Origin: Sergeia podlipaevii
Lineage: Eukaryota; Euglenozoa; Kinetoplastea; Trypanosomatida; Trypanosomatidae
Reading direction: 5' to 3'
DNA: 44,897 bases
NCBI GenBank assembly: GCA_030849805.1
Contig: JASANZ010002096.1
Location: 1-44,897, forward strand
How positions within the stretch are numbered: position 1 is the first letter of the stretch; each line of letters opens with the position of its first letter. Shown here in pieces: positions 8,150 to 17,942 of this stretch. A program made the translations under genes and the position numbers. Below the pieces are notes generated by a model. That model was given only the letters and a program-made list of their open reading frames with translations, did no database searches and had not been told where the DNA came from.

Positions 8150-11065
8150 TTAGAGCTCTTGAGTGTCCAAAGTGGTCGCCGCTTTCTCCCGTTGCTTGTG
8201 TTCTGCGTATGTCGCCTGGATCTTCCGCGCAGCCCTGCTACGATCCTCATGGATCATAAGTTCGCCGCTCGACATGGCGTTCATCTCTTCCATCATGGCT
8301 GTTCTTTCGTCTGTCTCCGTGTCCCCTAAAACAGCGCGATCGCCTTTCTCGGCTACCACCGCGAGTTCGACACGTGCCGTTGCTATCAAATCCATATGCC
8401 GCCTTAATTCTGCGGTACCTGTAATGGCCTGCGAGCCCATCGCCAGCATGTCTAGCAGGCGCACATACTCTGCTCGCTCCGCGTCCTCGTCCGCCTTACG
8501 CGCGGCATCCTCAGCGGCATGTCGAGCCGTAAGCTCCGCAGCTGCAGTCGTGGCAATGACAATGTGCTCCGCTACGAATCGATCAGCAGAATTCGCCTTA
8601 GCAGACATGGCCTCGTTCTCACAATCTACAAGGTCTTGTGCTGCCTTGAGCACCCTTTCATGGGCCTCAATGCGGATCTCCTCCCGCCGGTCGAGCTCCT
8701 GCGCCAACAGCGCCTCATAAGCAGTGCCCTCCTCCGCAACCACTACCAATTCACGAAACTCTGCCTCATCGATAACAAGCTGGTGGCGAGTCTCGATGAA
8801 GTCCATGATACGCTTGTGCGACTTGATGTACATTTCGCGCTCAATCTCCTGCGACACCTCGCACACCACGCGCAGCTCCCGCTCCTGCGCCACGCACGCA
8901 ATCCTAGCAGGTCCCACCACATTAGTAACATAGTCCTCCACAAATCTACGGGCAAGTGAAATATATGTCCAACTCTCCTCAGATATAACTGCATTGCGGT
9001 GGTGGCGCTCCTGTGCCTGGAGCTTACCCTGCTGCGCAGCAAGCTCTGCTTCCACCTCCTCAGCGATGCGGAGCTTCTTCTGCTCTAGCAACTGCCGGTA
9101 CTCATGCATGCGGGAAAGCCCCTCGCTGATCTTCTTGGTGTCGCGTGACGCCTGTATCTCGCGGCCAATACAATAGTGGGTATATCGCCATCCCAACTGA
9201 CCACGCCAGTGTCGGCGGAGCGCACGCTGCACTGTCACTATGGCCGTCATGACTGCGGGGTCACTGTCCACACCCTGCAACCCATTTAGGACGGTCAGGC
9301 GAGTGAACCCCACCTCCTGCACCCAACGGTCCTCGCTGCGTAGCACCGATACTCGTAGAGCGGACTCCAGTTCTTGCCAGAGTGCTGCATAACCCTCGCA
9401 TGCCTCCGTCCATTGTGCAAAGGCCATCTGGATGCACACTTGCTCGCCCAGCTCCGCACCCGCCTGGACTGCCAACGTGGCGCCATGTGCCCGCAGCCAC
9501 CCACACTCCTTCTCCTCGGACGCTATCAGAATATCACGGGCATCCACCTCCTCGTCCAACAGCATATCTAGCAGAAGTTTGATCGCTGGTGAGAACTCCA
9601 TGGCGCCCTTCGGCACTCGCGTGAGCAGCGCAACCTCCGCCTTCAGCCGCTCCTCTCGCTCGTTGCGCCAGTACACCAGCCTCTCCAGGTGCATTCGTTT
9701 CCGTTGCCACCCCATCACCCCAGCGCCTTCCTCGCAGAACAGCCTGCGAAGGTCGCGACGCTCCGCCTTCTCTGCCTGCTGAATGATCGTGCGCTGGGCG
9801 TCATCCTCGTCTAAAAGGGCAATATAGTCTGCCACACCAAGCGTGTTGCGCCTTGCATTTCGAGCGCCTGCCATGGGAGGCAGGCGGACTCCAGAGAGAC
9901 GATGCACGCTCCCCCGGTAGATAATGCCTGTGCTACCCGTGGGCTGACCGCTTGCCTTGTGCGGAGAGGACTCGTTGTGTTTCTGGCGAACGTATCGCTG
10001 TAAAATGATCCTAGCATCGTCACCGACCGCATTCGTGGCTGGGTCCGCAGTGGTCCTGCTGGCCTTCACAGCGCCATCGACACCAGAGGGTGTACTGGAG
10101 CTGCACAACAAGGCAGGAAGAAGCGCCTGGCCGGGGTACGTGCCACTAAAAGCGTTGGTGCGATCAGTAATGCGCTCGAGCTTGAGCCTCTTCGCCTGCA
10201 GCGCCAATTTCTCCTCGGCAAGCACGCGTGAAAGAGGTGACTCGTGCAGCAGCTCATGCCACTCCCTTTCCTCTGAGTAGCGCACTACACCACGTACCAT
10301 GCGCTCGCGTGCCTGCAGCTCCTCCAGCTCTGGCTTCAGCACATACGTCACGTAGTGCACCACCATCATCTCACAAATCACCTGCCTTGCCCACTGCTCA
10401 TCGAAGCAAATGTGCACACGCGCCGCTGCCTCTAGTTGCACCAGACGCTCCGCCATCGCGTCTAGCGATTCCAGTTCCTTCAGAAGGGCTGGAGCAGCAA
10501 AACGCCCAGATACAACGGTGAGTGGCGCCGCGACACTACCAGTGGCAGTCTCCACTGCTGCGGATGTACCATCTTGTGTAACTGGCGGTAAGCCCAGCTC
10601 GGCGCGTCTGGCGGCCTCACTTCGGTGGCGAATGCCATCGGAGAACTTCGCCATCACTGGCTCTCCGTTTTCCTCTGTACCGACCTGCAGTGTTGTGGGA
10701 AGAGAAACGAGTGGTGGACTAGGTGCCCGCTCTGGACGCAGGAACTGTGCACGCACTCTACTAAGGACCTTCATATAGCTGTCGTGGTCCACGTGCCCGC
10801 CCCAGATCCTACGCGCCAGTTTGCTGTCTGAGGACGGCAAAAACGTTGCACAGTCAGCTACAGAGGCGCCGCCGCCAATACCGTCATCGCCCTCGAAAGC
10901 ATTTGTATAATTAACGCTGGCTATGCTGCCCCTGAGCGGGGAAGTGGTGTTGCAAAAGCAAATAGACTCATCCGAACTTGCCCTGGAACGACCAGTGGGG
11001 ACATTGCGGCTTCTCTGCCCTGGGGGAACATTATGGACGTTGATGGCTGGGAAGGCGCGCGACAT
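8150..11065 (-). CDS. Large IQ-motif, helix-rich protein of unknown function
   Basis: A 971-residue protein I cannot assign. Residues 1-150 are Ser/Pro-rich and probably disordered. From about 200 to the end it is rich in Glu, Ala, Arg and Gln with many long charged helices, and coiled coils are likely (for example around 645-700 and 760-830). Two IQ-like calmodulin-binding motifs are visible: one near residues 605-625 (IVTVQRALRRHWRGQLGWRY) and one near the C-terminus, about 945-960 (AARKIQATYAEHKQRE). This make-up is common in flagellar or cytoskeletal proteins of kinetoplastids, but that is inference. ATG confirmed at 11065. A very strong pyrimidine tract ends in AG only two bases upstream. 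The opposite strand is open in long stretches, which is a composition effect. Confidence 0.88.
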   Translation of the reverse strand: MSRAFPAINVHNVPPGQRSRNVPTGRSRASSDESICFCNTTSPLRGSIASVNYTNAFEGDDGIGGGASVADCATFLPSSDSKLARRIWGGHVDHDSYMKVLSRVRAQFLRPERAPSPPLVSLPTTLQVGTEENGEPVMAKFSDGIRHRSEAARRAELGLPPVTQDGTSAAVETATGSVAAPLTVVSGRFAAPALLKELESLDAMAERLVQLEAAARVHICFDEQWARQVICEMMVVHYVTYVLKPELEELQARERMVRGVVRYSEEREWHELLHESPLSRVLAEEKLALQAKRLKLERITDRTNAFSGTYPGQALLPALLCSSSTPSGVDGAVKASRTTADPATNAVGDDARIILQRYVRQKHNESSPHKASGQPTGSTGIIYRGSVHRLSGVRLPPMAGARNARRNTLGVADYIALLDEDDAQRTIIQQAEKAERRDLRRLFCEEGAGVMGWQRKRMHLERLVYWRNEREERLKAEVALLTRVPKGAMEFSPAIKLLLDMLLDEEVDARDILIASEEKECGWLRAHGATLAVQAGAELGEQVCIQMAFAQWTEACEGYAALWQELESALRVSVLRSEDRWVQEVGFTRLTVLNGLQGVDSDPAVMTAIVTVQRALRRHWRGQLGWRYTHYCIGREIQASRDTKKISEGLSRMHEYRQLLEQKKLRIAEEVEAELAAQQGKLQAQERHHRNAVISEESWTYISLARRFVEDYVTNVVGPARIACVAQERELRVVCEVSQEIEREMYIKSHKRIMDFIETRHQLVIDEAEFRELVVVAEEGTAYEALLAQELDRREEIRIEAHERVLKAAQDLVDCENEAMSAKANSADRFVAEHIVIATTAAAELTARHAAEDAARKADEDAERAEYVRLLDMLAMGSQAITGTAELRRHMDLIATARVELAVVAEKGDRAVLGDTETDERTAMMEEMNAMSSGELMIHEDRSRAARKIQATYAEHKQREKAATTLDTQEL

Positions 11066-11755
11066 ACTTTAGCGGAAAACGAAAAAAAGGAAGAAAAACT
11101 ATATACAAAAGAAAAGCGATGTGCGTCTCACTAGCAATGTGTGTGTGCACACACAATAATAAAAAGTAATAGTAAATAGGCGTCTCTCTTTCTCCTTTCA
11201 AACAGGTTTATAAAATGGAGGATAGAACAAAGAGACAAGAGAAAAAAAAAACCCTAAGATGCAACTAGAAATACAGAAAAAAAAAAAAGATGGGTATAGT
11301 AAACTCTGCTACTTGTTGTATATCAACCAGTAGGATGGAAAGCATTTTAGCAAATGAAAAAGTGCAAAGAAAAGAAGAGAGAGACAAATTTTACCAATGC
11401 AAAGTGGGTTAGAAATCAGCAAACAGGTAGAATAATGTACTACTTACAGACAGTTTCTTTTTATTTTTAAAAAAAGAAGAAGTTAAGGCGGCAGAGATGA
11501 TACGGGTGTAACTCATTTCATTACATGCAGCATGTACGCCTACAAAAAAAAAAAAAGCAATTCATAAAATTTAGTTTGCCTTTTTATTTCTCAAACGCCA
11601 TATACTGGCAGCTATGCGCACATCAAACCAAACGGCCGACAAACAACAAGCAAAAGAAAACAACACGGAAACAAAAATGGTAGGGATGTGTGAAGGAAAT
11701 ATATATGTGTGTGTATGTGTGTGTGTGGTCCGCCACAGAAAAAAAAGGAGCACAT
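11066..11755. other. Intergenic spacer, no gene seen
   Basis: About 690 nt of AT-rich sequence with A-runs (11248-11258, 11277-11288, 11541-11552) and a GT repeat (11705-11727). It should contain the 3' UTR of the C2H2 gene and the 5' UTR of the IQ gene. No supported gene. Confidence 0.6.
11067..11097 (-). promoter_or_regulatory. Predicted trans-splice acceptor for the IQ-protein gene
   Basis: The minus strand has a 30-nt pyrimidine-rich run (tttttcttcctttttttcg...ttttccgct) then AAAG, with the AG at 11068-11067, immediately followed by T and the ATG at 11065. If used, the mRNA would have a one-base gene-derived 5' UTR after the spliced leader. Confidence 0.45.
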
Positions 11756-12280
11756 TCACCACTTTGGCGATGCAGGCCATCGCTGATCTCGCGGCTCCTT
11801 AACATCTTGCTTCACAACAGGGCACTGCAAGCTGCCATGCCAGCTCGGAGTCTCTGTCATGCTGGCCTGTTTGAAAAGGTGTCGCGCCTCCTCCAGCGAG
11901 CAGCCTATCTCTCGTGCTTTACCGGGAAGCACCTTCATCTCAAACCACTCCCACTGTGACTGCGTGTCCTTTAGGTACGACGGCTCGCCTGTTTCCTTCC
12001 ACCACTCCATGGTCTCTACCCACCTCAGCCGATTCTGATGCAGCTCGCTGTCCTTGTGCGCTTCATAATCCTGCTTGTAGCGGAAACGCACGTGGCACAG
12101 CGCGCAGCTGGGCTGATCACCAAAATACCATATATCCTTACCATTATGCTGCACACGCGTGCTGCGACGGTCAATCCATTTTGATTTTTTTCGAATACGA
12201 ATCAAGCGGCCACTGGCGGATGCAGTGCTGCTGTTGATTGTGGTCACCTCAGCTAGCAGAGCACGAGCCAAACGGAACAT
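11756..12280 (-). CDS. C2H2 (U1/matrin-type) zinc-finger protein, probably mitochondrial
   Basis: A 174-residue basic protein. The N-terminus (MFRLARALLAEVTT...RLIRIRKKSKW) is rich in Arg, Leu, Ser and Ala with no acidic residue apart from E11, as in mitochondrial targeting sequences. A single zinc finger follows with spacing C59-x2-C62-x12-H75-x5-H81, the spacing of U1C/matrin-type fingers, which often bind RNA. The region after it is Trp-rich (W87, W93, W94, W110, W112). Proteins of this kind occur among kinetoplastid mitoribosome and RNA-processing factors, so a role there is plausible but unproven. The frame extends 37 codons upstream through a TATG-repeat-derived stretch. I take the ATG at 12280, because the upstream peptide (THIYIHTYIHTY) is microsatellite translation. 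Confidence 0.85.
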   Translation of the reverse strand: MFRLARALLAEVTTINSSTASASGRLIRIRKKSKWIDRRSTRVQHNGKDIWYFGDQPSCALCHVRFRYKQDYEAHKDSELHQNRLRWVETMEWWKETGEPSYLKDTQSQWEWFEMKVLPGKAREIGCSLEEARHLFKQASMTETPSWHGSLQCPVVKQDVKEPRDQRWPASPKW

Positions 12281-13271
12281 ACGACGCAGAAGATTTGGCA
12301 GTGAAACTAAAACACGATAGAAAGTGTATGTATGTATGTATGTATGTATATATATATGTGTGTGAGAAAGAAAGAGAGAGAGAGTAAACACGTGAATGCA
12401 AGTCTAGAAGCAAAAGAAAAAGCCCGCCCGCCCTGTCAATAGATGTAAAATCAATTTGCGGCAAAACAAGCTTTACAAGAACAACAAAAAAAAAATACTC
12501 TACCCAAATTCCTTTAAAAAAAAAAGAAAAAAAAAAGCACGTGTGTAGACAGCAGAGCAACAATAGAAATGAGTAGTAATATGACAAACGTCAGCAAAAA
12601 AAAAAAGGAAAAAAGCACGAAATGCAAAGACAAACATCTTCCTGTGCAATATGTGGTTCAACACAATATCCAATTGTCATATAGATTCGGCTGACTATGT
12701 ATACATGTCAGTTAGATATCTGTTGTTGTTGTTGTTGTTGTTTTGCTGTCTCCAAACGATGGAGTAATATAGCAGACCAAAAGCAAATACCCATTGCAAA
12801 ACGCAAGACAAAAATTAAATGCACGACCCCCCTCGCAGTGCATTTCACTTGTATGCAGTATATGGGTGCTCTACAAGTTTGTCTTACACAAGGGTAGCAG
12901 GATCCAATAAAAATAAATGTCGAAACAGCATTCATAAGCAAAGGGGCACGCATATAAAAATGTATTTAAAAAATATATATGAAACATGGTAATCGTCGTA
13001 CATCAAACACGTTACATAAAAGCAAGCATTTGTTATTTTTCTGTTATTTTTTTGTTTTACAAGAAAAAAAAAGAAGGGGGGTAAAATCCCTAATGAGTTA
13101 CTGACAATAGTAATGCTAAACAAAAAAAGGAAAAAGGTGTTATCACTTTTTTTTTTTTAGTTCTGGTAAAAGTCATGTGGGCTTTCTCTTCCAAATATAT
13201 TTTCTATTAAATAAATTATTGCCATTCCGTGTTGCTGGTACCTTTCTTTTTTTTGTACTTTTGCATTAGCG
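12281..13271. other. Intergenic spacer, one weak small-ORF candidate
   Basis: About 990 nt. It contains a TATG microsatellite (12325-12348), A-runs, and a (TTG) tract (12723-12741). A minus-strand 81-codon ATG frame (12953-12708) is noted as a weak candidate. Otherwise only simple sequence is seen. Confidence 0.5.
12325..12351. repeat. (TGTA)n / (TA)n microsatellite
   Basis: About six TGTA units running into TATATATA. It lies in the 5' flank of the C2H2 gene and creates an artificial upstream reading-frame extension there. Confidence 0.9.
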
Positions 13272-16200
13272 CTACTTCTTGCTATCCAGGCGCCGGAGTC
13301 GTGTCCAGGAACTAATCGGGCGTTTTGTGTTGGTTTCAGCCGCATGAAAGACTACTGAGGGACTGGTACTCACTGACGCCCGCGTAGCCGACGGTATGCC
13401 TGCCGAAATCCCGACGTTGGTGCAAGTCCTATTCTTTCCGAGGAAGGAAAGCCTTCGCTGAGCATCGCTCCTCATCAGCATGGGCGGCGGAGGCGCATCT
13501 TGCTGCGCGGCACAAGAACACTCAAGGTGGGCATCACACGAACAGGGGTCCGGTGAACACTCCATTTGCTGTTCAAAAGGCGGCTTCACCCCTGACCGGT
13601 TCACAGAGGGCGCGCCATTCTCCATTGTAAGAGAGTGCGACTGCTTTGATAGCTCTAGCGAATCTTCAGTCGTCTTCTCATGGTGGTTCTTGTCCTCCTC
13701 CACGTGGTGGTGGTGATTTATATGGCCACGCATAATCCCTGAGAAGCGTCGACACGCAAGCGACGAGCCATCTGACAGAACAGGTGAAATTGCCTCCGTG
13801 CTTGCTGTAGCGGGAGGCTGCAAAGTAGACATGGTGCCAGTCAGACTGTTGGTCCGTGTAACCGCTGGCGCAGATGTAGAAGCTGTGATCGCGTCTCCTT
13901 GCACAATAACGCCCTCCTCTACCGCAACTACTGCCTCTTCACTCCCATTACTGCGCACTGTGGTCGCCTGCGGTATAATGTCAACTTCTGACAAGAGCGA
14001 GATAGCCGCATCCTCTGCAGATATATAAGAATTCTGACCTATTTGTGCTCTAGGCCCCGCTGAGCGCTTTCTAGTTTTCTCTAATATCGGCAAAGACGGC
14101 GCCGCAGCGGCACTAACGCAGTCCTCCTTGGCCACGGTCGTCAGAGATGACATGGCTTCTTCACCAGGCGAAGCTTCATAGGTGGGCGGCGGCTGTCGAT
14201 TGCCTGGCTTCCCCCTGCTCATCCCATGCACGCGACCAATGAAGAGCGGAGATACACTTTCAGCTTCCTCATCCCTCAGTTGTAGTGATAGTGGCTGCTC
14301 AATAAACAGTAGCGCGTTCGCCGGAGAACCCTCCACGTAATACACATTCGTGTTGTCCCCTCCTTTTGATGGCATGGTGTCCCTCCCTTCTTCTCTGGGG
14401 CACAAGGGTCGCGTATGGCTAGGCTTCAGTGGGCAGTCGTCCATAGTAGGGGCTGCCCATGCAATCGTCTCATCGAACTCCTCAAGCGTCAACGTAGGAG
14501 AGGCGTTTGCATTCGTCGCGCTGATCAGCACCACGTCTTGGAATGTATGAGCCATAAGCTGCGGGAGTGCGATGGAGGCGTCATCTCTGTCCTCCGTCAG
14601 GTGTCCAATAGGCCAAAGAACAGAGGAGCGGGTGCGTGGGGCAGGATTTGTTGGCGAGTAGCCATCTGTCTGTAACCCTGCATCTACAGGTGACTCTTCC
14701 GCACTGCAGAAATTAGAAGCGTTCGCCGTAGATGACTGAACCCCTGAGCTCACCTGGCCTTCTCCTGCCAATGTGCTGAAGAGATGAGGTAGCATCTCTA
14801 GAGGAGAAAGACGAGACCCCTTCACCTCGCTGTCACCTGCGCCAACCGCAGCTGCTGCATCCCCACTGGCCCATGTGTTAACGCTAATGCTAGCACTCCT
14901 ACTATTGGCACTGTCGCTGCCAGTGAGGACCACTGGGATACCGAACAAGTGCTTGCCAGAAGGACGCATCGTTGTGGACGACTTGGAAAAGAGAAAATGG
15001 CCAGCACGCGGGGAACTGGGAGAGGGAAGTAACAGCGCCGGCAACGGAGGAGGAAGTGGCGCCGTAAACTTACTGTTTGCTGTTGTTGCTGGAGTAGGAG
15101 CGACTGTCACAGGTTCGACGGCAGGAGAAAGTGCTGGAGACTCTGCGAAAGGCCGCCATGACTCGCGCAGGAAAAGCGGGTCGTTTGCTAAGTCGTTCAG
15201 AGTGCAGCGGTCTGGGACTGAGCGCACGAGCACGCGTGACAGCATCGCCACCCATGCGTTGTATGTCTCCTCCGAAATGTCCTCTGCGTCTGGCATTTCG
15301 GCGTAGGCTGGGAATATAAGAGGGGCCTGCAGAACCGCTTTAAAGGTGCCAGCAACGGTAGAGTCAGAAAACGGGAGTCTACCAAAGAAGGCGGCAAACA
15401 GTGTGACACCAAGAGACCACACGTCTGCCTTAAAGCAGCATTCGTTCTGTCCAATCAGCTCTGGCGCTGCAAACGCTGGCGTACCTACTGCTGAGCGCTG
15501 CACCATGCGGCCGTCAGTATCGACTCCTGCCGCAAGGAACATAGAGGATTCGGGGCAAAAGGATCCCTCAGCCCACCAGGAAGGCGTGGCCTCGCTACCA
15601 AAGAAGGTTGCACCAGAAATGTCAAGTCCAACTCCGTGATTAGTGCTCTGCCGTCGCTGTTGCTGCTGTTGTTGAATCCAACGGAAGTTCCCTAGCGCGA
15701 AGCTGCAATTCATATCCAACTCGCTCGTCTTGGGTAACATAATACTCTCGCCAAAGTCGGCAAGCAATACACGATCATTCTCGGCAAGAAGAATGTTGTC
15801 TGGCTTGATATCGTTGTGCACGATGAGGTGCCGATGCATATACCCCAACGCGTCTATAACCTGCCGAGAGTAGTGAAGAAGGCGGGAGAGCGGGCGCACT
15901 GGGACGCACTCCACATACCCGATCTCGGGATTGTACGGCTTCATCATCGTGATAGGGCCGCCAGAGGCGTACGTCATGATAAGGTGGATCATGCTCTCGT
16001 CCTCATCATCAATGACCTCGCGCAGCTGCACAATGTTAGGGTGGTTGAGTCGGCGCAAGATACGCACCTCACGCTCCACAGGTACAAGATCGTCCTGAGG
16101 ACCCGCTCGAGTCCCCTCCTTAGGCTGCTGCTGCTGCTGCTGTTGCTGCTGCCCTGATCCCAAGTTGACGCCAGTGCTGGCAGCGTACTGTGAGTGAAGA

Positions 16201-17942
16201 GCAGTGCCACAGCGGCCGCTAGTGCCCGCGGCTGTGGTGGACGTAGTTTGTACTCCCCAGCAATTGGCGCTGGTGTTCATAAGCGGCGGGGAGGAAACCC
16301 CAGGAGGAGGCGTTACTACCACTGTGAGCGGCGTAGCTGTCTGTTGCTGTTGCACGATAGAAGCGGAGAGAGAAAACTGTGCCTCAGAAGAGGAAGGGCG
16401 GGAGGAACCGCGAGTGGGCTGCGGTAGACCCCCTGTGGAGGCGCGACCAAAATGAGAACTAAGTGGATTGGTGATGTTTGGCGGAAGAGGAATTTCAGTG
16501 GAAGCCAGCCCTTGCTGCGCCTGCAGTTGCGATTGGCTTTCGTGTTGCTCGGACTGCTGTATGGATGACTGGCACTGCTGTGTGCACGATGGTGCAGCAA
16601 AACTAGCCCTGTCGCCGCCCCCGTTACTCCCCACGTCCCCGCCACTACCAAGGTTGCTGTCCGTGTGCATAGATAATGTCGTACTGGCCGACACCAAAAG
16701 ATAGGAAGCATCCGCCTCGGAGACGCTAGGTCTGCACCGAAGCTGCACGGCACCCCTCTTGCGCGGCCGCGGCACAGACTTCATTGCGTATAAGTGGCCT
16801 GTGTTGCAATCAGTGCAGAGATACACTCGCGCTGTAGCACCGTGCCCGAGGACCCGCAGCACCGCGTAATGATTGACCATCTCCGACTCCGAATGTATAC
16901 TGTGGCTGTAACGTTGGGTCCGAGTGAAAGGCCGCACAATGCTTCCACGCTGCCTACGCCCCGTGGGAGGCAGCCCCGCAGCCCCGCCAGCGCCGTCCAT
17001 AATGGAAAGCGCAAGACGACTCGAGAGACGACGGATTTCCACCGCAGCACCAGGTCCTCTTAAAAGCATTCCTCCTGCTGCTGCTGCTGCTGCTCCGCCG
17101 CCACCCTCGGTGACTGCCTGGCTGCCAACACTAAGTGCTATGCTCTGCTGTTCTCGCCTTAATGCCCCAGCGCCACCACTAGCAATGGTGCCTGGCAGAA
17201 TAGCTGCTTTTGAGCCATGATCCAGTGGCAGCACCGTCACCATGCTGTACTGCAGCTTAGGCACGTCCACATCTTGTGCCGCGCTATGAAGCGAACTACA
17301 AAGACGAAATAGTTGAGTGGCTCTATTCCCAAGTAATCGCACGGCGTGCTCACGTGAATTAGGGCTCAAGGTGGGGTCTAAAATATTGTTTTCCAATTCA
17401 TGTACGTAGTCTTCAAAAATTTCCTGATTCACAACAGCCTCCGCTGAATGTGTTGCATTGTCTCGGACTACATCGGATGCAAAGCTCAGTCGCTCTTTGT
17501 CCGTTGGTGGGTTCGCCTCTCCCTCTATGCTGAGTTCCTCCATGGTGCCTGCGTGGTGGTTGCTGGGTCGAGCGGGAAGTAACACCTGTTCGGAGAGAAG
17601 CACTTCTCTATGAGGGTGTGCAGCTGCAGAAGTCCTGTGAGGCGTGCGTGTTGCCGCGAGAAGGGGGCTCGAGGACTCTATCGTGGGCGGTGCCACGTAA
17701 AGTGGCGAGCTATGCTCCTCGCGGGTACCGGCTACATCGTGAAGAAAGTCTGTAAATCCACTTGAAAAGATCTGAATGGCTACATGTGGATAGGAAGACT
17801 GTAGTGTCAAGGGTAGCTGCCCGGAGGAGAGAGATCCGCTCAAGGCGGTATTCGCATATGGTGATGAGATTAACCGCTGCGGGCTAATGGGTGAAAAAGC
17901 ACCAGCTTCACGAGTACCCTGAGATGATGTCGCTTGTGGCAT
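13272..17942 (-). CDS. Very large CAMKK-like protein kinase, non-RD, with insertions
   Basis: A 1556-residue Ser/Thr kinase. Residues 1-355 are low-complexity regulatory sequence. The kinase domain begins near 358: Gly-loop GHGATA (about 366) and the VAIK-type lysine in YAMKS (about 386). A roughly 225-residue Ser/Gln-rich insertion with a 10-Gln run follows before helix C (VEREVRILRRLNHPNIVQL, about 622). The catalytic loop is VHNDIKPDN (about 711), so the catalytic Asp and Asn are present but the HRD arginine is Asn. DFG (about 728) is intact, and the activation segment carries a roughly 60-residue insertion before GTPAFAAPE (about 827). KADVWSLGVTLFA and a long C-terminal tail (900-1556) follow. 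HNDIKPDN and helix C resemble the CAMKK/STE-like group. An apparent ten-codon extension starts at TTG, so I use the ATG at 17942. Confidence 0.94.
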   Translation of the reverse strand: MPQATSSQGTREAGAFSPISPQRLISSPYANTALSGSLSSGQLPLTLQSSYPHVAIQIFSSGFTDFLHDVAGTREEHSSPLYVAPPTIESSSPLLAATRTPHRTSAAAHPHREVLLSEQVLLPARPSNHHAGTMEELSIEGEANPPTDKERLSFASDVVRDNATHSAEAVVNQEIFEDYVHELENNILDPTLSPNSREHAVRLLGNRATQLFRLCSSLHSAAQDVDVPKLQYSMVTVLPLDHGSKAAILPGTIASGGAGALRREQQSIALSVGSQAVTEGGGGAAAAAAGGMLLRGPGAAVEIRRLSSRLALSIMDGAGGAAGLPPTGRRQRGSIVRPFTRTQRYSHSIHSESEMVNHYAVLRVLGHGATARVYLCTDCNTGHLYAMKSVPRPRKRGAVQLRCRPSVSEADASYLLVSASTTLSMHTDSNLGSGGDVGSNGGGDRASFAAPSCTQQCQSSIQQSEQHESQSQLQAQQGLASTEIPLPPNITNPLSSHFGRASTGGLPQPTRGSSRPSSSEAQFSLSASIVQQQQTATPLTVVVTPPPGVSSPPLMNTSANCWGVQTTSTTAAGTSGRCGTALHSQYAASTGVNLGSGQQQQQQQQQPKEGTRAGPQDDLVPVEREVRILRRLNHPNIVQLREVIDDEDESMIHLIMTYASGGPITMMKPYNPEIGYVECVPVRPLSRLLHYSRQVIDALGYMHRHLIVHNDIKPDNILLAENDRVLLADFGESIMLPKTSELDMNCSFALGNFRWIQQQQQQRRQSTNHGVGLDISGATFFGSEATPSWWAEGSFCPESSMFLAAGVDTDGRMVQRSAVGTPAFAAPELIGQNECCFKADVWSLGVTLFAAFFGRLPFSDSTVAGTFKAVLQAPLIFPAYAEMPDAEDISEETYNAWVAMLSRVLVRSVPDRCTLNDLANDPLFLRESWRPFAESPALSPAVEPVTVAPTPATTANSKFTAPLPPPLPALLLPSPSSPRAGHFLFSKSSTTMRPSGKHLFGIPVVLTGSDSANSRSASISVNTWASGDAAAAVGAGDSEVKGSRLSPLEMLPHLFSTLAGEGQVSSGVQSSTANASNFCSAEESPVDAGLQTDGYSPTNPAPRTRSSVLWPIGHLTEDRDDASIALPQLMAHTFQDVVLISATNANASPTLTLEEFDETIAWAAPTMDDCPLKPSHTRPLCPREEGRDTMPSKGGDNTNVYYVEGSPANALLFIEQPLSLQLRDEEAESVSPLFIGRVHGMSRGKPGNRQPPPTYEASPGEEAMSSLTTVAKEDCVSAAAAPSLPILEKTRKRSAGPRAQIGQNSYISAEDAAISLLSEVDIIPQATTVRSNGSEEAVVAVEEGVIVQGDAITASTSAPAVTRTNSLTGTMSTLQPPATASTEAISPVLSDGSSLACRRFSGIMRGHINHHHHVEEDKNHHEKTTEDSLELSKQSHSLTMENGAPSVNRSGVKPPFEQQMECSPDPCSCDAHLECSCAAQQDAPPPPMLMRSDAQRRLSFLGKNRTCTNVGISAGIPSATRASVSTSPSVVFHAAETNTKRPISSWTRLRRLDSKK
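16130..16152 (-). repeat. CAG/CAA run encoding polyglutamine in the kinase insert
   Basis: The + strand reads (tgc/tgt)n, giving ten consecutive Gln codons in the insertion between kinase strand 3 and helix C. A second, shorter Gln run (about 15655-15675) lies in the activation-segment insertion. Both are likely length-variable between strains. Confidence 0.85.

Noticed and set aside
8163..8720. Ser/Ala-rich + strand frame opposite the IQ protein
   Set aside because: Typical reverse-strand translation of a Glu/Ala-rich coiled-coil gene.
12281..12391. 37-codon N-terminal extension of the C2H2 protein
   Set aside because: It is the translation of a TATG/TATA microsatellite; the downstream ATG gives a good targeting sequence.
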